From: a virus
IMG/VR virus record: IMGVR_UViG_3300025128_000416
Coordinates: 1-21,276 of that record
Direction: 5' to 3' (one strand)
DNA: 21,276 nt
Under the pieces are notes generated by a model. That model saw only the letters and a program-made list of their open reading frames with translations. It did no database searches and was not told the origin of the DNA. Shown here in pieces: positions 1 through 10,035 of the stretch (the stretch's first letter is position 1; each line of letters starts with the position of its first letter). A program made the position numbers and the translations under genes.

Positions 1-3000
1 TATCTCAGTAGAAGTTGGTACATTAGCCGCCCATTCACCATCACCCGAGAGAGGAGGAGCAAAATCTCGGACATACTGAGCATCTACATGAGGCCCACCG
101 TGAGCATAAGCGACAAATCTGTCATTGTTATGCCTTTCAGTATGGGAGGCTATCACTGTGCCTCCAGTCTTAGTAGTGGCCGCACTCTGGTTAGCGTTCA
201 CACCCCATTTCTTGTCTAGCATATCCCCACAGAGTATTAGGCCATCCCTATCTGCCTTGGCTACGATAGGTAACTCAGCCTCGTTAGATATCACGACATA
301 GTGTCTAGGATGCAGACCGCTGTTCAGTCCAGTAGTGTCCTGTGTGAAAGTGCTGTCCCCACTCTCGTAGTCCGTGATACCATATTTCCCAGTGGCCCCA
401 TTCATAGAATGTGCATTCATTGCAGGTCCATATGGATTGAAACCTAACAGAGGATGCCAAGCACCTAGACCAGCACTAATACCATGATTCGTCCCATCAG
501 TTTTAGCCACCTTGAGACTGTTGAGATAGGAATATCTCTCTCCATGCCAGCCTACAGCGCCCACTGGTCTGGTCCTGTCCATAGCATCCACAAACCCATT
601 GAAATGTACTTGGGTGGAAGCGAGATGATGATAGATATGAGTATTAGTATTGCTTCCAGATGGGACTGCTGTTGCATGCAAAGCCTCAGGAGCACCATTA
701 CTCCATCTTAGATTGCCAGTCTTGGACCATACATAGATTTGGGTGCTTGAATTTATCCCGTTCGCTACGACTGTAGGGTATGTAGTAGCAGTTACATCTG
801 GTTGCTCTAGTTTAGCAGCGTTGAATCTCCAATTGGTACCCAATGAGAAAACCCCTTCAGTACCAGTCCCAGTAGCAGAATAACTACTATACCTACCATA
901 GTGTACAGTCCCATTATGCTCTAATCTAATCCATCCTTTAGCAGGTAGAGTGCTAGGCAATTTACCACTCGCAGTAACAGTCTGCCCACTACTCAAATAT
1001 CCAGTACTACTCTTGATAGTACCCACATTTACCCAAGAGTATCTATCCTGTCTTATCGCATCTTGAAAAGATGGTAAGAATGTGCCACCTAAAGCCTTCA
1101 GATTGCCTTTACCTGGATAGGAATTGATTGCTGCTGAGATTACAGTGGCTAGTTCCTCAGAGTTCTGTACCCTAGTAGCGTCAACGATGAAAACATCAGA
1201 AGGAGTTGACTGCGAGAAAGTAGAGTCATAATCTGTTAAGGCCACGCTTCCGACTCGGAACATACTAGCATTGAGCCCAAGAGTAACTCCTGTAGTCTCG
1301 TCAATGGTCATAGTCTGAGAATCCTTCAAAACATTACCAGTAACTGGGTGCGGAGGATTCTTCCTTACTGCGAAGTCAAACCAGTTACCTCCAGCAGGAT
1401 ATCCACCATCCATATGCCAGTGATAGTGATATGAGTCTGCTGTTGCTGTCTTATAGATTACTGGATGAGCAATCTTCAGTGATGCTGCCTTCTTGGCAGT
1501 ACTGTTTAGTTCTCCCCAATGGTTAGAAACTAACTGAGTATCACTGGAAGTAAAATTATTTGCATAGGTCTGGGCAGTATCAGGGTCTCTGTACCAATTA
1601 GCAGGAGTACCATGACTGGGCTCCCAATTTCTCAAAACTGAGAAAGGATAGAGGGCAGACTTCTGATATGACATAGGGGGAGGAAGATAAGGCTGATAGT
1701 TACCAGACCTGTTAGTATACACATTACTGGTCTTGTACCCTTTACTGAGTTCGTTGGGGTGGTAAACCCCACTCTCAGTACCACTGGTTTTGATACCATC
1801 ATCACCAAACACATGGGTTTTCTTCCCTTCTACAGTCTTATTCGCTGAAGGTTCCAATGTACTATTGGTATAGCCATAGAAGTGCTTAGGAACTGATTGT
1901 CCAGGACCAAATACCACATAGGCTACTTCTTCAGCAGAACCTCCAACATCATCAGTATACCTAGCATAGGGATGAGCGAACCTAAGGACTATGGGTATGG
2001 GGTGTGTGATAGCAGTCTGGTTATGGATACTATCAGTAGCGTCCTGATAATAATCGTCTTTAGCACTGTTTATTGCAGCAGTATCACCTGTGAAGCCCAT
2101 CTCCTGAGCACTGTTACCCACATGAATGGGGTCGGTCGTTCCAGCACTTTGGATATTAATATCTGGAGCGAGTAGAGCGTCAGCGTTACTGAAAGGTGGT
2201 TGAGATTCACCCCTATGTTGATTGAGGAAAGGGGTACCAGGGAACATGGCTAACATCGCAGTAGTGTCTAGTATAGCATGGGCTCCCATGTTCTCTCCCA
2301 CATTCTGCAGTCCAGCACAACCTGTTGGGCCAGAAGCATAAGGGTGAGAATAGAACTCAGTGTAGTCATTCTGTGTTCCATCATTGATATCCATAACCAC
2401 ACCACTGAAACCACCCCCGAAGTAGAGTGGGACACTGTGGTCAGGACTGTTATGGGCTCCACGGAAATAGGTCAATGGCTCCCCATAGGTATTCCCTGCT
2501 ATCCTACTACCAGCAAACAGTCTGGCTCTCTCACCAGCCCATAGAGTAAATGGGTCATTATCAGCAAGGGTGAAACTAGTCTCAGCATCTATGTACAGTA
2601 ATCTTTCGTTGTTACCAAATCGTACTTTGGCCCATCTATTGTCAGTGTCGTATATCAAGAATGGCTCTGAGAAATATCTCCCATCTGCTGCTGCTGTATT
2701 AGCAGGGTTTACGGCATGAGTGGGTAGTAACCAACTATGGTCAGCCACATACACATAACCATCACCAGCAGGAGTAGGTGTACTATTGGTAGCCTTATGC
2801 ACAGGGTTGTTAACACAAGGAGTGATATGGTCTCCTGCATAAGCAGTGAACTTCTCCCCTCTCAAATGTTTTTGCCATTCAGCCGTAGAAACATTACCCC
2901 CATCACTCTTGACAAGAGTAGGAGTAGGAGTATTGGCTTTCTCTCCTCTGAAATTACTAGTGATATTGAGAATGGTCCTAGGGATATACCCACAATCTAT

Positions 3001-6000
3001 AGCCACACCATTGGTGATTTGTGTACTCGAAAGACCTCCTTTAACCTCATCTGTCTCGACACAACCTGAGTAAAGTCCCCAGTCTCTATCTCTAGACACT
3101 GAAAATAAGTCCTTCAAGGGCCTAACCTTAGTTTTCTCATTCATGGTATGTACTTGAATAGCAGTAGCAGCCCCTTCTCCCATCCACTCCTTGTAAGTTC
3201 TACCATCTGGGGCATACATCTTACTACAATCAAATGTTGATGCATCATTCGGGTCTACTCCCATAGCATACTCTACTGCAGCAGCAATCAGTTCATCAGT
3301 TACTATAGTAGTCCAATTCAATATAGGACTTATCATCCCATATTCACCACTACTCGAAAGATTGGTGATATCAGGATTCCCTCCAGTAGAAGTAGTAATA
3401 CCATAGAATTCTTGGTCAGTATTACCAGTACCATTGTTGGTAGACCTGGATGTGTATCTCAAAACCATACTAGTATCAGTACCAGCATTGTCAGTATAGA
3501 GTATGAAACCTCCTTCTTTTGGGAACCCTAGATGTCCCAAATAATCCAAAGAAGTACCACTAGGAGCATTACTATCAACTATCGCTACACCTAGAGTCTT
3601 TGTACTCGCATTATATGATGGGGTACCAATCCCCCCATATCCATTCAGATATCCATTAGCAGGTGCTCTGATACCATTCCATAGATTACCTCTCCAAGAA
3701 GGGTCAGGGACAGTTTGTACTGCTAGACTTTCATTTGTAGCAGTAGCAGGATATACACTGCCTTTCATGTGCTTACCAATTGTAAACCCACCCTTACTTA
3801 TGTCGCGGTCATCGAAAGAAATGATTATCTCATTCTCTAATGAAGGTGGTAATACAGTATTGCTGTTGTTGAATGATACCCCCTTCTGACGATATACCAA
3901 TCTGATGGTATGGTCTTCACCACGATGGTCTGTAAACTTGAACCCATATAATTCAGAATCCCCCACTCTTTCAGAAGATTGCTCTTCAGTTGTTACATAA
4001 CTAGAGTAAGATGTCGGCCCACTACCGTAAATCTCATCGAATCTCCCACCCTTGTTAGCCATACCAAAACCCATAGGGCCAGCGTCCGGCGCCCACCCCG
4101 GAACACCACTGGCTACCAGTCCCCCGAAATTGATACGAGCACGCGCTCTCCCTCCAGGCCTAAGGCCTTTGACTAATTGTAATGAATCACCCTGTGATTC
4201 AAACGATTCACTGTATACAGTATTTGCACCACGCCCTGTAGCCATCTCAGTATTGACACGACTAGAAAGGGTGGTGTCATTAGCATCTTGACTTGCTAGA
4301 TTATTGAGGACTTCAAGATTTTCACCATCTACCGGTACCATTTGGTTTAGTGTAGTAATAGGAGCAAAGGGTCTGCCATTCTTGGTGATGGGCATAGGGG
4401 CTGGATGCATATTCTCATCTTCACCTTCTGTAGGCATACACCAGAAACTACGGAATCTACCACCATGACCAACTAGGAACTGTGGTTGATAAGCAGCCTG
4501 ACCACGACTGTTATCCAACCAAGCACAGAAATTTCTACCAGAAGCACCTGGAACAGTACTATGAATCACTATAGTGTAACCATCATTACCATTCAAATCC
4601 TTCACAGCCCTACCGAAATGGGCTCTTAGATACCCCATATGGGACCCTTTATCACCACTGAAGGCAGTGTCATCCCAGAATGGTGCAGGGTCATGAGCAG
4701 AACCCCCTTCAGCACTAGCCTGTAGAGCAGCGGCCTGGTTTACTCTTCTAATCATCTCACGAACAGCAGACTCAGTATCAGATACTCCATCAGACCGCCC
4801 TATCTCTCCTAAATCAAGTGTCAATCTTCTCACGAAATCCATTTGAGTCCATTGTGGGAGGTGTTGCAATCTAGATTCTGAATGTCCGGTGAGGTCTAGA
4901 CTATTTGCTCGATTTCCTTTGAGGCAAAGGAAAGCAGGGATAACTCTAGTACCATCTGGTGTGTCACAGAAAGTCGTATCACTAGTGCCTTCCCCATTTA
5001 GAGAATGTCTGTAAGCAGATGTCTGGTTCGAGTAGATGGTTCTCACAGTACTGTTATCAGTACGAGCAGTAGTCCCAAGAAGCCCTTTACCGTAATTGGC
5101 CCAGGCACTATTCATCGAGTCAATGTGTGTAGTGCTACTATGGGTTGTCACTTGCATGTATGGGCTACTACGATGGGCATAAGCCCCTTCTATGAAGTCA
5201 GACTTATTGCTAGTAGTTGTACCTAGGTTCTTATCCATCCTCTGACTATGGAAACCATTAGCCACATCTAAACCGTTCACTCTAGGAGTAGCCTGACCAG
5301 TCTGTACCTGCATATGGATATCATGGAATGCTATGAACTCTCTATCATGCGCTACATCATAGAGTAGTACTCGCACATGCCCTGCTTTGGCTAGGTAAGG
5401 GTCAAGATATGCTATAACAGGGACTTCTGAGGCTGAGTATCCCAGTTCCAACCAATTGAGTTCTACAGTCTTATTGACATGTTGAACAAAATTCTGGGCT
5501 GTCTCTAGGCAGGTGTTACCTATCAAGAAGTTCTCGAGTGGTATACTATCACTGGCTTGAGCCCCAAGTTCTCCTCTACCCCCATTGAAACCATTCCATA
5601 CCATGAACTCATTGAGGACACCTCTAGACTTACAGAACAATCCTTCAATAGCATGAGGGTTAGTATAATGCATGTTCATCCATACAGTATCACCATGTCT
5701 CAAACCTCCGGGGGCAAAGGCATTGTTCCAAGTCTTATTCAGAACGCCCCCTTGGGCATAATAATCTTGCATACCCATATTATCGTCATAACCATCATAG
5801 AAAGAATGGTAAAGGTTGGTGTCGGTCTTCTTAACCCCCCTTATTGTGAATATCTCGCCTGCTGCTGCAGTACCAGTAACATTTGTCACATCTATTGTAC
5901 TAGCATTAGTTGTGTGATAGAATAGAATGACATCACCAGCATCATTTACAGCCTCGAATTTCGGATTACTAGTACCAGTCAATAAAGGTACATTGTCACC

Positions 6001-9000
6001 TGTATACTCCCACACTCCACTAGAGGGCTCACTAATGAGTTCAATTTTGGCCGCCCCACTCTCTATCTTCTTGGCATGAGGGTTAGCAGTAGGGCCTTCC
6101 TTGAACTCAACAGCACTGACATATTGCCTGAGACCATAGTCTATGTTCCCACCTTGGGTTTGTACATTGGCTCGGTCATAGTAATGAGGCCTCCTAAATT
6201 CATTGATAGAAGTACTAGTCGAAGGGTCATCACGAATGGGAGTACCTATAGTGCCCATGCTTACCACTAGACTAATGATAGCATTCTGGGACAATCCTTC
6301 AGCAAACTTGTCACTGAAATAAGGGATAGCAATTTTATTGGTAGTGGTATTCACAGTAGTAGGTAACCCCCAGGCTCCATTGGGGAGATATATTCTCCTC
6401 CACACCACAATGTCATCATCAGTATTTCTTAGATTACTATATGTCTTGTAGATAGTATTAGCACTACTATCTATGGGGAATGAAGCGTCAACATCCTCAA
6501 CCTGTAGGGTTATCACTGTGGTTTCATTATTGACCACAGTCTCTTCGATTTTGACAACTTTCACTGCTGTAGTTATCCCCCCATCTATCCAAGCATCGTG
6601 GTATGGGCCGACTACATCGTGGTCTACAGGAGCGTAATCTCTAGGCCTTCTACCCACAGGGTTGGGAGCCCAAGAGTGAGCAGTGAGAGTAGGGTCTAAG
6701 TGTATTTTCATACTGTTATCGGGACCAGGGAACACACCATTGAATGGGTCGTCAAAGAATTGGTCACTAAATACTGGTATCTCGACCAAGGCTCTAGTGC
6801 TAGCATATTGAGTACCAAGTTGGTAATCATGTGTAACACTACCAAGACTCTGGAATAGTCGGTCATTTACAGTAGTGCCATCAGCCACTACACTAGCCTC
6901 ATCGAATAGCGGGTCGAGTAGTATCTTAGAGCCAACATTAGGTAATGAGTTCTTAGTATACCAAGCAGCAAAACTAGCCTCTTCAGTACCATCATTATTC
7001 ATGAATCTCCCACTACCATTTGAAGTCGTAGTATTATTGAAATTGAAGACAGTAGCGGTGATAGTATCATATTCCGCACTAGCGCCGTTCTCAAGATGTA
7101 CTCTGCCTTTAGCAGGGAACATATATGTCCCCCAACTGGCAAGAGCATCTGATTCATTATTGAGTGGTGCTATGGTAATAGTTCTAGAACCACTGGAGGC
7201 AGCAGTAATGATTGCACCACCATCTCTTCTAGTGTTCCAACCCACTCTACTGAGTGGGCTCTTGTCCCAAGTAGGGGTAGTCTCTACTGCCCCCTGCCCA
7301 GGTCCACCCAAAGTTACTGTTACTATTGGAGCATCAGGCTTTATCTCCTTGACAACTACAGAGTTTGGAGCACCTTCCCCGTCATAATCTGAATGCATGG
7401 AAGCAATATCATCCATCAATCCTCTACCTTTCATAGTGAGATATACATTCCCTCCATCATGTGACTCTTCAAATGTACTAACTCTGCCACGACTTATTAA
7501 AAATTCAATACTGAACAAAGAAGGGTCAGTGTGGTTTATTGAGAACTTCTTCAGTTGCAGACTACGAGTCTTATCAGTAGGTTGGACAATTAAGAAATTA
7601 CCACCAGCATCTTCATCATTGTCAATTATGTCGAACATCTCAAACAGATGAGCAGAATGATTACTACCAGCCTCATTACCAGAAGTGGCAGCGAGTTTGT
7701 AATGGATACCACTAGTCGTCAAGGCACTATCTTTCTTCGTTTGTGTCGGCCTGATAATGATATGGTGATAGACTGAAGGGTGGTTAGTATCATCAGCATG
7801 GCTGGAGGGTATACCTAAAGGTGGACTGTTTGGCTCATCAGTAACAATAGAAGGAGTGTAATTTGAGGGGATTTTACTATTATCCAACTCTACCTCATAC
7901 TGAGTCCCACCAGTATTATCACCTACGAGTAAATGTGGTTTGAGGATTTCAGATGCTCCCCCCATAATGCTCTGGTCAATTCTTATGAAACCTCCAGCAG
8001 AATGGAGTGTCATAGTACCACTTTGTAAGAGAGTGTTTACCCTATCAGCCACCCTCTTACTATTGATTACAGAGCCACCAGAAGGAACTGTCTTCTCTAC
8101 CAATAGTGCAGCACCACTAGTACCTATGGTATCCCCGGTCAAATCTATAGCATTGTAATGAATCTCGATGTATGGTATATCTGTATCTCCCGTTTCTAGT
8201 ATTGCTATTCTAGATTCTTCCTCTGGAGTCAGATGAAAATTGTAGATATCATCAGACGATGTGATATTTTCTCGAGCATGCCCTTTCAATAAGAAAGGTC
8301 TTACATCAAAATTAGCACCACCGATAGCGATTACACTATCTCTATCCGGGTCTAGAGTGCTTAGGCCATTTCTTATAACCTGAGACACAGTACCAGTAGT
8401 GAGTAGATTAGTTGCTGGTGAATCATTACCCCGCTGGAATAATGATATGGTGCTGTTTACAGGTACTTGGTTGCTAAGCCCTAGGGACATACCATCAAAA
8501 CGGACCTCTATACTATCACTCATACCGTCCATAGTCTGAGTTGTTCTCTCAGAATTAGGCTGGGGGAACACTCTGAGATAGGGATGACCAGACAGATGGC
8601 TAAAACAATGTCTACCCGAATGGCCCGCCTGGAATTTATCATCAATTGTCCAATTCGCTGAACTTACAGTATAGGGGTTAGTGGCCTCATTAATGCTGAG
8701 CCTACGGCTAAAGATGAAACCATGGTTCCTATTATCACTCTCATCAATAACGGTCATACCATTGCTATCAATAGCCTGAGACCCCAAACCTGGGGGCTGA
8801 ATAGGCTGGCCAGTACCCTCATCTAGCAACAAGTCAGACATCAAAACTACAATGGTGCTGTCATTGGCTAAGTTGTTGGTTGAGTCAAAGGCAGTTCTAC
8901 TATGGAATATTCCCCTAGCCCCAGTATCACTATTGACTCCAAAATCTAGATGTATACTCTCTACAGCAATGGTACCATTAGAAGATATGGATTTCAGTCT

Positions 9001-10023
9001 CACTCTTTCGGGAGGCTTGCTGTTAGGTTTCCCTGTGTTAATATCTGACCCAGTAGGGTTAATGAGTAAGTTCACAGTAGTGTGTGGTATTTTCACTACT
9101 TGGGCTCCTCCACTATGAGTGGTTACACCTACTTGATAATCCCCTAGTGAAGGTATAGAGTATGTAGAAGGCATGGGAGTATCTTTACCACTTACTATCT
9201 CATAGAGCGATTGGGCCTGAGTAGTATCTAGTGTGAGAATAGTATCATTGGGGTTGGTATTAGACTTCAGATAGAATAGAGTTTTCTCAACTTCAACTGG
9301 TTCTTCAAACCTCCAAAGTCCTAAGGTAGAAGGGCCCTTGACAAATGGTGTCGCATAGATGTTAGAGGTATCAGTGTCTCTTCTCCAATGCACTGCTTCT
9401 ATATGACCTCTGTATTGCCCACCTTCACCACCAATGAGTAGGTCAGTATTGCTTATCTCTACAGTAGAGTTCTCAGAAGTTTTAGTAGAGGCTACTAGTT
9501 CACCGTTTATCATGACTGACAGTCTACCAGTATCAAAGACACCAGCCACATGGAGTAGTTCTCGGGTGTTACTAGAAGTATCCTTGTTGTTACCTATGAA
9601 ACTAGCAGAAGGTGTAGGGTAAGTGATACCAGAATAACCAGAAGATAAGGCCGTACCACTTGAAGCAGTATGAGTAGTTCTAAACCCATTACTATCTAGA
9701 GTATCCACACTGAAAGTGGCTGGGGCAGGTTGATGTATATTCCCGATAGTCAATTTGAATAGACCTTCTTTGAATGCAATTACTCCACCACAATCAGGTC
9801 TGACCCAAGCCTCTATAGAGAACTTCTCAAGATTGGTAAAGGCACTACCTTCGATAGTACCTTCTTGTCTAGCAGGTCCTACCAGAGGTCTAGAAGAACG
9901 AGCAATATCATCCCCAATAGGGATTTTCACACCAGTAGTCTGGAAGTTGTGTAGAGGGCACACGATACTATCTGATAGCCCATTGAAAAATATAGCATGA
10001 CTAGTTTTTCCAATCACCGTCAT
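1..10023 (-). CDS. Giant tail fibre/spike protein with N-terminal LamG-like domain, 3' end beyond window
   Basis: One frame of 3,341 codons runs without a stop from ATG 10023 to the left edge and continues outside. Residues about 65-240 form a laminin-G/concanavalin-A-like lectin domain: EKFSIEAWVRPDCGGVIAFK, then LLHVAGVFDTGRLSVMINGE, NTDLLIGGEGGQYRGHIEAV and LGLWRFEEP, the normal strand order of that fold. Later parts are Ser/Thr/Gly/Asn-rich and mostly beta, with one stretch (PDAPIVTVTLGGPGQGAVET) that may be Ig/FN3-like. More globular, aromatic regions follow in the last two thirds (for example NKTVELNWLELGYSASEVPV and HVRVLLYDVAHDREFIAFHD). I see no long internal repeat, no membrane segment and no recognised enzyme motif. 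Location after the distal tail gene and the lectin-like N-terminus suggest a receptor-binding fibre or spike, possibly also a central tail tip. How large it is in full and whether it is cleaved cannot be seen. Confidence 0.85.
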   Translation of the reverse strand, partial: MTVIGKTSHAIFFNGLSDSIVCPLHNFQTTGVKIPIGDDIARSSRPLVGPARQEGTIEGSAFTNLEKFSIEAWVRPDCGGVIAFKEGLFKLTIGNIHQPAPATFSVDTLDSNGFRTTHTASSGTALSSGYSGITYPTPSASFIGNNKDTSSNTRELLHVAGVFDTGRLSVMINGELVASTKTSENSTVEISNTDLLIGGEGGQYRGHIEAVHWRRDTDTSNIYATPFVKGPSTLGLWRFEEPVEVEKTLFYLKSNTNPNDTILTLDTTQAQSLYEIVSGKDTPMPSTYSIPSLGDYQVGVTTHSGGAQVVKIPHTTVNLLINPTGSDINTGKPNSKPPERVRLKSISSNGTIAVESIHLDFGVNSDTGARGIFHSRTAFDSTNNLANDSTIVVLMSDLLLDEGTGQPIQPPGLGSQAIDSNGMTVIDESDNRNHGFIFSRRLSINEATNPYTVSSANWTIDDKFQAGHSGRHCFSHLSGHPYLRVFPQPNSERTTQTMDGMSDSIEVRFDGMSLGLSNQVPVNSTISLFQRGNDSPATNLLTTGTVSQVIRNGLSTLDPDRDSVIAIGGANFDVRPFLLKGHARENITSSDDIYNFHLTPEEESRIAILETGDTDIPYIEIHYNAIDLTGDTIGTSGAALLVEKTVPSGGSVINSKRVADRVNTLLQSGTMTLHSAGGFIRIDQSIMGGASEILKPHLLVGDNTGGTQYEVELDNSKIPSNYTPSIVTDEPNSPPLGIPSSHADDTNHPSVYHHIIIRPTQTKKDSALTTSGIHYKLAATSGNEAGSNHSAHLFEMFDIIDNDEDAGGNFLIVQPTDKTRSLQLKKFSINHTDPSLFSIEFLISRGRVSTFEESHDGGNVYLTMKGRGLMDDIASMHSDYDGEGAPNSVVVKEIKPDAPIVTVTLGGPGQGAVETTPTWDKSPLSRVGWNTRRDGGAIITAASSGSRTITIAPLNNESDALASWGTYMFPAKGRVHLENGASAEYDTITATVFNFNNTTTSNGSGRFMNNDGTEEASFAAWYTKNSLPNVGSKILLDPLFDEASVVADGTTVNDRLFQSLGSVTHDYQLGTQYASTRALVEIPVFSDQFFDDPFNGVFPGPDNSMKIHLDPTLTAHSWAPNPVGRRPRDYAPVDHDVVGPYHDAWIDGGITTAVKVVKIEETVVNNETTVITLQVEDVDASFPIDSSANTIYKTYSNLRNTDDDIVVWRRIYLPNGAWGLPTTVNTTTNKIAIPYFSDKFAEGLSQNAIISLVVSMGTIGTPIRDDPSTSTSINEFRRPHYYDRANVQTQGGNIDYGLRQYVSAVEFKEGPTANPHAKKIESGAAKIELISEPSSGVWEYTGDNVPLLTGTSNPKFEAVNDAGDVILFYHTTNASTIDVTNVTGTAAAGEIFTIRGVKKTDTNLYHSFYDGYDDNMGMQDYYAQGGVLNKTWNNAFAPGGLRHGDTVWMNMHYTNPHAIEGLFCKSRGVLNEFMVWNGFNGGRGELGAQASDSIPLENFLIGNTCLETAQNFVQHVNKTVELNWLELGYSASEVPVIAYLDPYLAKAGHVRVLLYDVAHDREFIAFHDIHMQVQTGQATPRVNGLDVANGFHSQRMDKNLGTTTSNKSDFIEGAYAHRSSPYMQVTTHSSTTHIDSMNSAWANYGKGLLGTTARTDNSTVRTIYSNQTSAYRHSLNGEGTSDTTFCDTPDGTRVIPAFLCLKGNRANSLDLTGHSESRLQHLPQWTQMDFVRRLTLDLGEIGRSDGVSDTESAVREMIRRVNQAAALQASAEGGSAHDPAPFWDDTAFSGDKGSHMGYLRAHFGRAVKDLNGNDGYTIVIHSTVPGASGRNFCAWLDNSRGQAAYQPQFLVGHGGRFRSFWCMPTEGEDENMHPAPMPITKNGRPFAPITTLNQMVPVDGENLEVLNNLASQDANDTTLSSRVNTEMATGRGANTVYSESFESQGDSLQLVKGLRPGGRARARINFGGLVASGVPGWAPDAGPMGFGMANKGGRFDEIYGSGPTSYSSYVTTEEQSSERVGDSELYGFKFTDHRGEDHTIRLVYRQKGVSFNNSNTVLPPSLENEIIISFDDRDISKGGFTIGKHMKGSVYPATATNESLAVQTVPDPSWRGNLWNGIRAPANGYLNGYGGIGTPSYNASTKTLGVAIVDSNAPSGTSLDYLGHLGFPKEGGFILYTDNAGTDTSMVLRYTSRSTNNGTGNTDQEFYGITTSTGGNPDITNLSSSGEYGMISPILNWTTIVTDELIAAAVEYAMGVDPNDASTFDCSKMYAPDGRTYKEWMGEGAATAIQVHTMNEKTKVRPLKDLFSVSRDRDWGLYSGCVETDEVKGGLSSTQITNGVAIDCGYIPRTILNITSNFRGEKANTPTPTLVKSDGGNVSTAEWQKHLRGEKFTAYAGDHITPCVNNPVHKATNSTPTPAGDGYVYVADHSWLLPTHAVNPANTAAADGRYFSEPFLIYDTDNRWAKVRFGNNERLLYIDAETSFTLADNDPFTLWAGERARLFAGSRIAGNTYGEPLTYFRGAHNSPDHSVPLYFGGGFSGVVMDINDGTQNDYTEFYSHPYASGPTGCAGLQNVGENMGAHAILDTTAMLAMFPGTPFLNQHRGESQPPFSNADALLAPDINIQSAGTTDPIHVGNSAQEMGFTGDTAAINSAKDDYYQDATDSIHNQTAITHPIPIVLRFAHPYARYTDDVGGSAEEVAYVVFGPGQSVPKHFYGYTNSTLEPSANKTVEGKKTHVFGDDGIKTSGTESGVYHPNELSKGYKTSNVYTNRSGNYQPYLPPPMSYQKSALYPFSVLRNWEPSHGTPANWYRDPDTAQTYANNFTSSDTQLVSNHWGELNSTAKKAASLKIAHPVIYKTATADSYHYHWHMDGGYPAGGNWFDFAVRKNPPHPVTGNVLKDSQTMTIDETTGVTLGLNASMFRVGSVALTDYDSTFSQSTPSDVFIVDATRVQNSEELATVISAAINSYPGKGNLKALGGTFLPSFQDAIRQDRYSWVNVGTIKSSTGYLSSGQTVTASGKLPSTLPAKGWIRLEHNGTVHYGRYSSYSATGTGTEGVFSLGTNWRFNAAKLEQPDVTATTYPTVVANGINSSTQIYVWSKTGNLRWSNGAPEALHATAVPSGSNTNTHIYHHLASTQVHFNGFVDAMDRTRPVGAVGWHGERYSYLNSLKVAKTDGTNHGISAGLGAWHPLLGFNPYGPAMNAHSMNGATGKYGITDYESGDSTFTQDTTGLNSGLHPRHYVVISNEAELPIVAKADRDGLILCGDMLDKKWGVNANQSAATTKTGGTVIASHTERHNNDRFVAYAHGGPHVDAQYVRDFAPPLSGDGEWAANVPTSTEI

Positions 10024-10028
10024 TCATC

Positions 10029-10034
10029 ATCACC
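10029..10034 (-). promoter_or_regulatory. Ribosome binding site GGTGAT of the giant tail gene
   Basis: GGTGAT lies 5 bases ahead of the ATG at 10023 and overlaps the end of the upstream gene. It is complementary to the usual 16S rRNA 3' end. The codon just before this ATG is an in-frame TGA, which fixes the start. Confidence 0.6.
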
Positions 10035-10035
10035 A

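Noticed and set aside
484-7651. Many plus-strand open frames of 60-170 codons opposite the giant gene
   Set aside because: They are shadows of a dense minus-strand gene that uses few codons whose complements are stops. They lack consistent ribosome binding sites, overlap one another, and have unlikely protein composition.
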